From positions 1-33,199 of the forward strand of contig NZ_KB907735.1 of NCBI RefSeq assembly GCF_000382165.1: a stretch of DNA of 33,199 nucleotides, in the 5' to 3' direction. Position numbers and translations under genes: made by a program. The notes beneath the pieces were generated by a model. It saw nothing but the letters and a program-made list of their open reading frames with translations, did no database searches and was not told where the DNA came from. Origin of the DNA: Arsukibacterium perlucidum DSM 18276. Its GTDB lineage: Bacteria > Pseudomonadota > Gammaproteobacteria > Enterobacterales > Alteromonadaceae. Positions 32,107-33,199 of the stretch are shown one piece after another. Within the stretch, counting starts at the first letter, position 1; every line of letters begins with the position of its first letter.

Positions 32107-33199
32107 TTACAACTGCGGGTCGGCGGCGACTAACGCCTTACCTTCGTCGTTATCGGTAAACTTGGCAAAGTTATCCACAAAACGTTCCGCCAGATCTTTC
32201 GCCTTAAGCTCCCAGTCCGCCGCATCGCTGTACGTTGCCCGCGGGTCGAGAATACCATCTTCTACATCGTGCAGGTGTTTGGGGATTGCCAGATTAAAGT
32301 ACGGCAACTGCACAAACTCGGCATTTTCAATGCTGCCATCTAAAATTGAATCGATAATGGCGCGGGTTGCTTTAATTGAAATGCGCTTACCACTACCATT
32401 CCAACCGGTGTTAACCAGGTAGGCTTCGGCACCGGCCGCTGCCATCCGCTTACCCAATACTTCAGCATACTGAGTGGGATGCAGGCTTAAGAAGGCTGCG
32501 CCAAAACAACTGGAGAAGGTTGGAGTCGGTTCGGTAATGCCACGCTCGGTGCCGGCCAGTTTGGCGGTAAAGCCTGATAAAAAGTGATATTTAGCCTGTT
32601 CCTTCGTTAACTTAGATACCGGCGGCAATACACCGAAGGCATCAGCCGTTAAGAAAATAACCTTTTTGGCATGGCCGGCTTTCGAAACCGGTGTAACGAT
32701 ATTGTCGATATGGTAAATCGGGTAAGACACCCGGGTATTTTCGGTTTTTGAACCATCGTCAAAATCGATAGTGCCATCGGCGGCTACGCTAACGTTTTCT
32801 AACAGGGCGTCACGACGAATAGCCTGATAAATATCCGGTTCGTTTTCCTGCGACAAGTTGATGGTTTTAGCGTAACAGCCGCCTTCAAAGTTAAATACAC
32901 CATCGTCGTCCCAGCCATGCTCATCATCGCCAATCAGCTGCCGCTTCGGGTCGGTAGACAGCGTTGTTTTGCCGGTGCCAGACAAGCCAAAGAATATTGC
33001 AACATCGCCATCTTTACCGACGTTAGCGGAGCAGTGCATCGACGCTATGCCTTTTAATGGTAAAAAGTAGTTCATCATTGAGAACATACCTTTTTTCATT
33101 TCGCCGCCGTACCAGGTACCGCCTATTAACTGAATACGTTCAGTCAGGTTAAAAGCCACGAAGTTTTCCGAGTTTAAACCCTGCTGCTGCCAGTTCGGG
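32107..33199 (-). CDS. pckA: ATP-dependent phosphoenolpyruvate carboxykinase PckA, C-terminal part
   Basis: Gluconeogenic enzyme that converts oxaloacetate and ATP to phosphoenolpyruvate, CO2 and ADP. The frame is open to the window edge: upstream of an internal GTG at 33159 it reads [13 protein letters not shown], so about 364 codons are visible and roughly the first 150 residues of a 510-540-residue enzyme lie outside. Visible sites are the P-loop [20 protein letters not shown] with a metal-binding Asp pair, [12 protein letters not shown] with active-site Lys, the adenine-side [13 protein letters not shown], and the C-terminal [14 protein letters not shown]. The gene appears intact in this part. 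A strong terminator follows. Confidence 0.96.
   Translation of the reverse strand, partial: PNWQQQGLNSENFVAFNLTERIQLIGGTWYGGEMKKGMFSMMNYFLPLKGIASMHCSANVGKDGDVAIFFGLSGTGKTTLSTDPKRQLIGDDEHGWDDDGVFNFEGGCYAKTINLSQENEPDIYQAIRRDALLENVSVAADGTIDFDDGSKTENTRVSYPIYHIDNIVTPVSKAGHAKKVIFLTADAFGVLPPVSKLTKEQAKYHFLSGFTAKLAGTERGITEPTPTFSSCFGAAFLSLHPTQYAEVLGKRMAAAGAEAYLVNTGWNGSGKRISIKATRAIIDSILDGSIENAEFVQLPYFNLAIPKHLHDVEDGILDPRATYSDAADWELKAKDLAERFVDNFAKFTDNDEGKALVAADPQL

Noticed and set aside
1..33199. CRISPR arrays, tRNA or rRNA genes, phage genes, toxin-antitoxin or defence systems
   Set aside because: No regular repeat-spacer pattern, no tRNA-like cloverleaf and no recognisable phage or defence proteins were seen on either strand.

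Overview
The window looks like chromosomal DNA from a marine or freshwater gammaproteobacterium of the Alteromonadales/Chromatiaceae type, most like the Rheinheimera/Alishewanella/Arsukibacterium group. That placement is inferred from protein character and gene order; no search was run. Most of it is housekeeping sequence with conserved local synteny (trmA-fabR-sthA, hemE-nudC-rsd, fkpA-slyX-yheV-yheS, yheT-yheU). Lineage-specific genes are interleaved. I see no prophage, CRISPR array, rRNA or tRNA.

Layout. 1-290: one end of an IS5-family insertion sequence running off the left edge, followed by an orphan terminator hairpin. 0.4-4.9 kb: trmA, fabR converging on it, a three-histidine-box fatty acid desaturase divergent from fabR with a FabR-type operator at its promoter, and sthA. 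5.0-9.2 kb: an exported Sel1/TonB_C hybrid, hemE, a gap holding a candidate small RNA with its own promoter and terminator, nudC and rsd. 9.3-14.3 kb: an FKBP lipoprotein, a WD40 lipoprotein coupled to slyX, yheV, the ABC-F ATPase yheS, a TIGR02444-type protein, and an unlisted 48-aa membrane peptide (DUF3149-like).

14.4-24.8 kb separates yheS from yheT/yheU and is rich in redox genes: a VAO-type FAD oxidase divergent from an XRE regulator, ferredoxin fdxA, an exported M17 aminopeptidase, a COG2509 flavoprotein coupled to a CLCA_X-type HExxH protein, a PAS-GAF-GGDEF diguanylate cyclase, and a Tat-signal small subunit coupled to a GMC dehydrogenase with a Cys triad suited to an Fe-S cluster. 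24.9-33.2 kb: yheT, yheU, an LpxH-like phosphoesterase, a choice-of-anchor-I lipoprotein with a collagen-like stalk, a CNNM/CBS membrane protein, a chemotaxis receptor, and the C-terminal part of pckA running off the right edge.

Themes. FabR, the desaturase and SthA link membrane unsaturation to NADPH/NADH balance. The GMC pair, the VAO oxidase, FdxA and the COG2509 protein form a redox-rich accessory block. The points most worth checking are the putative sRNA between nudC and hemE, the GMC/hitch-hiker pair with no adjacent cytochrome c, the FabR operator, and the Sel1-TonB-Sel1 architecture.
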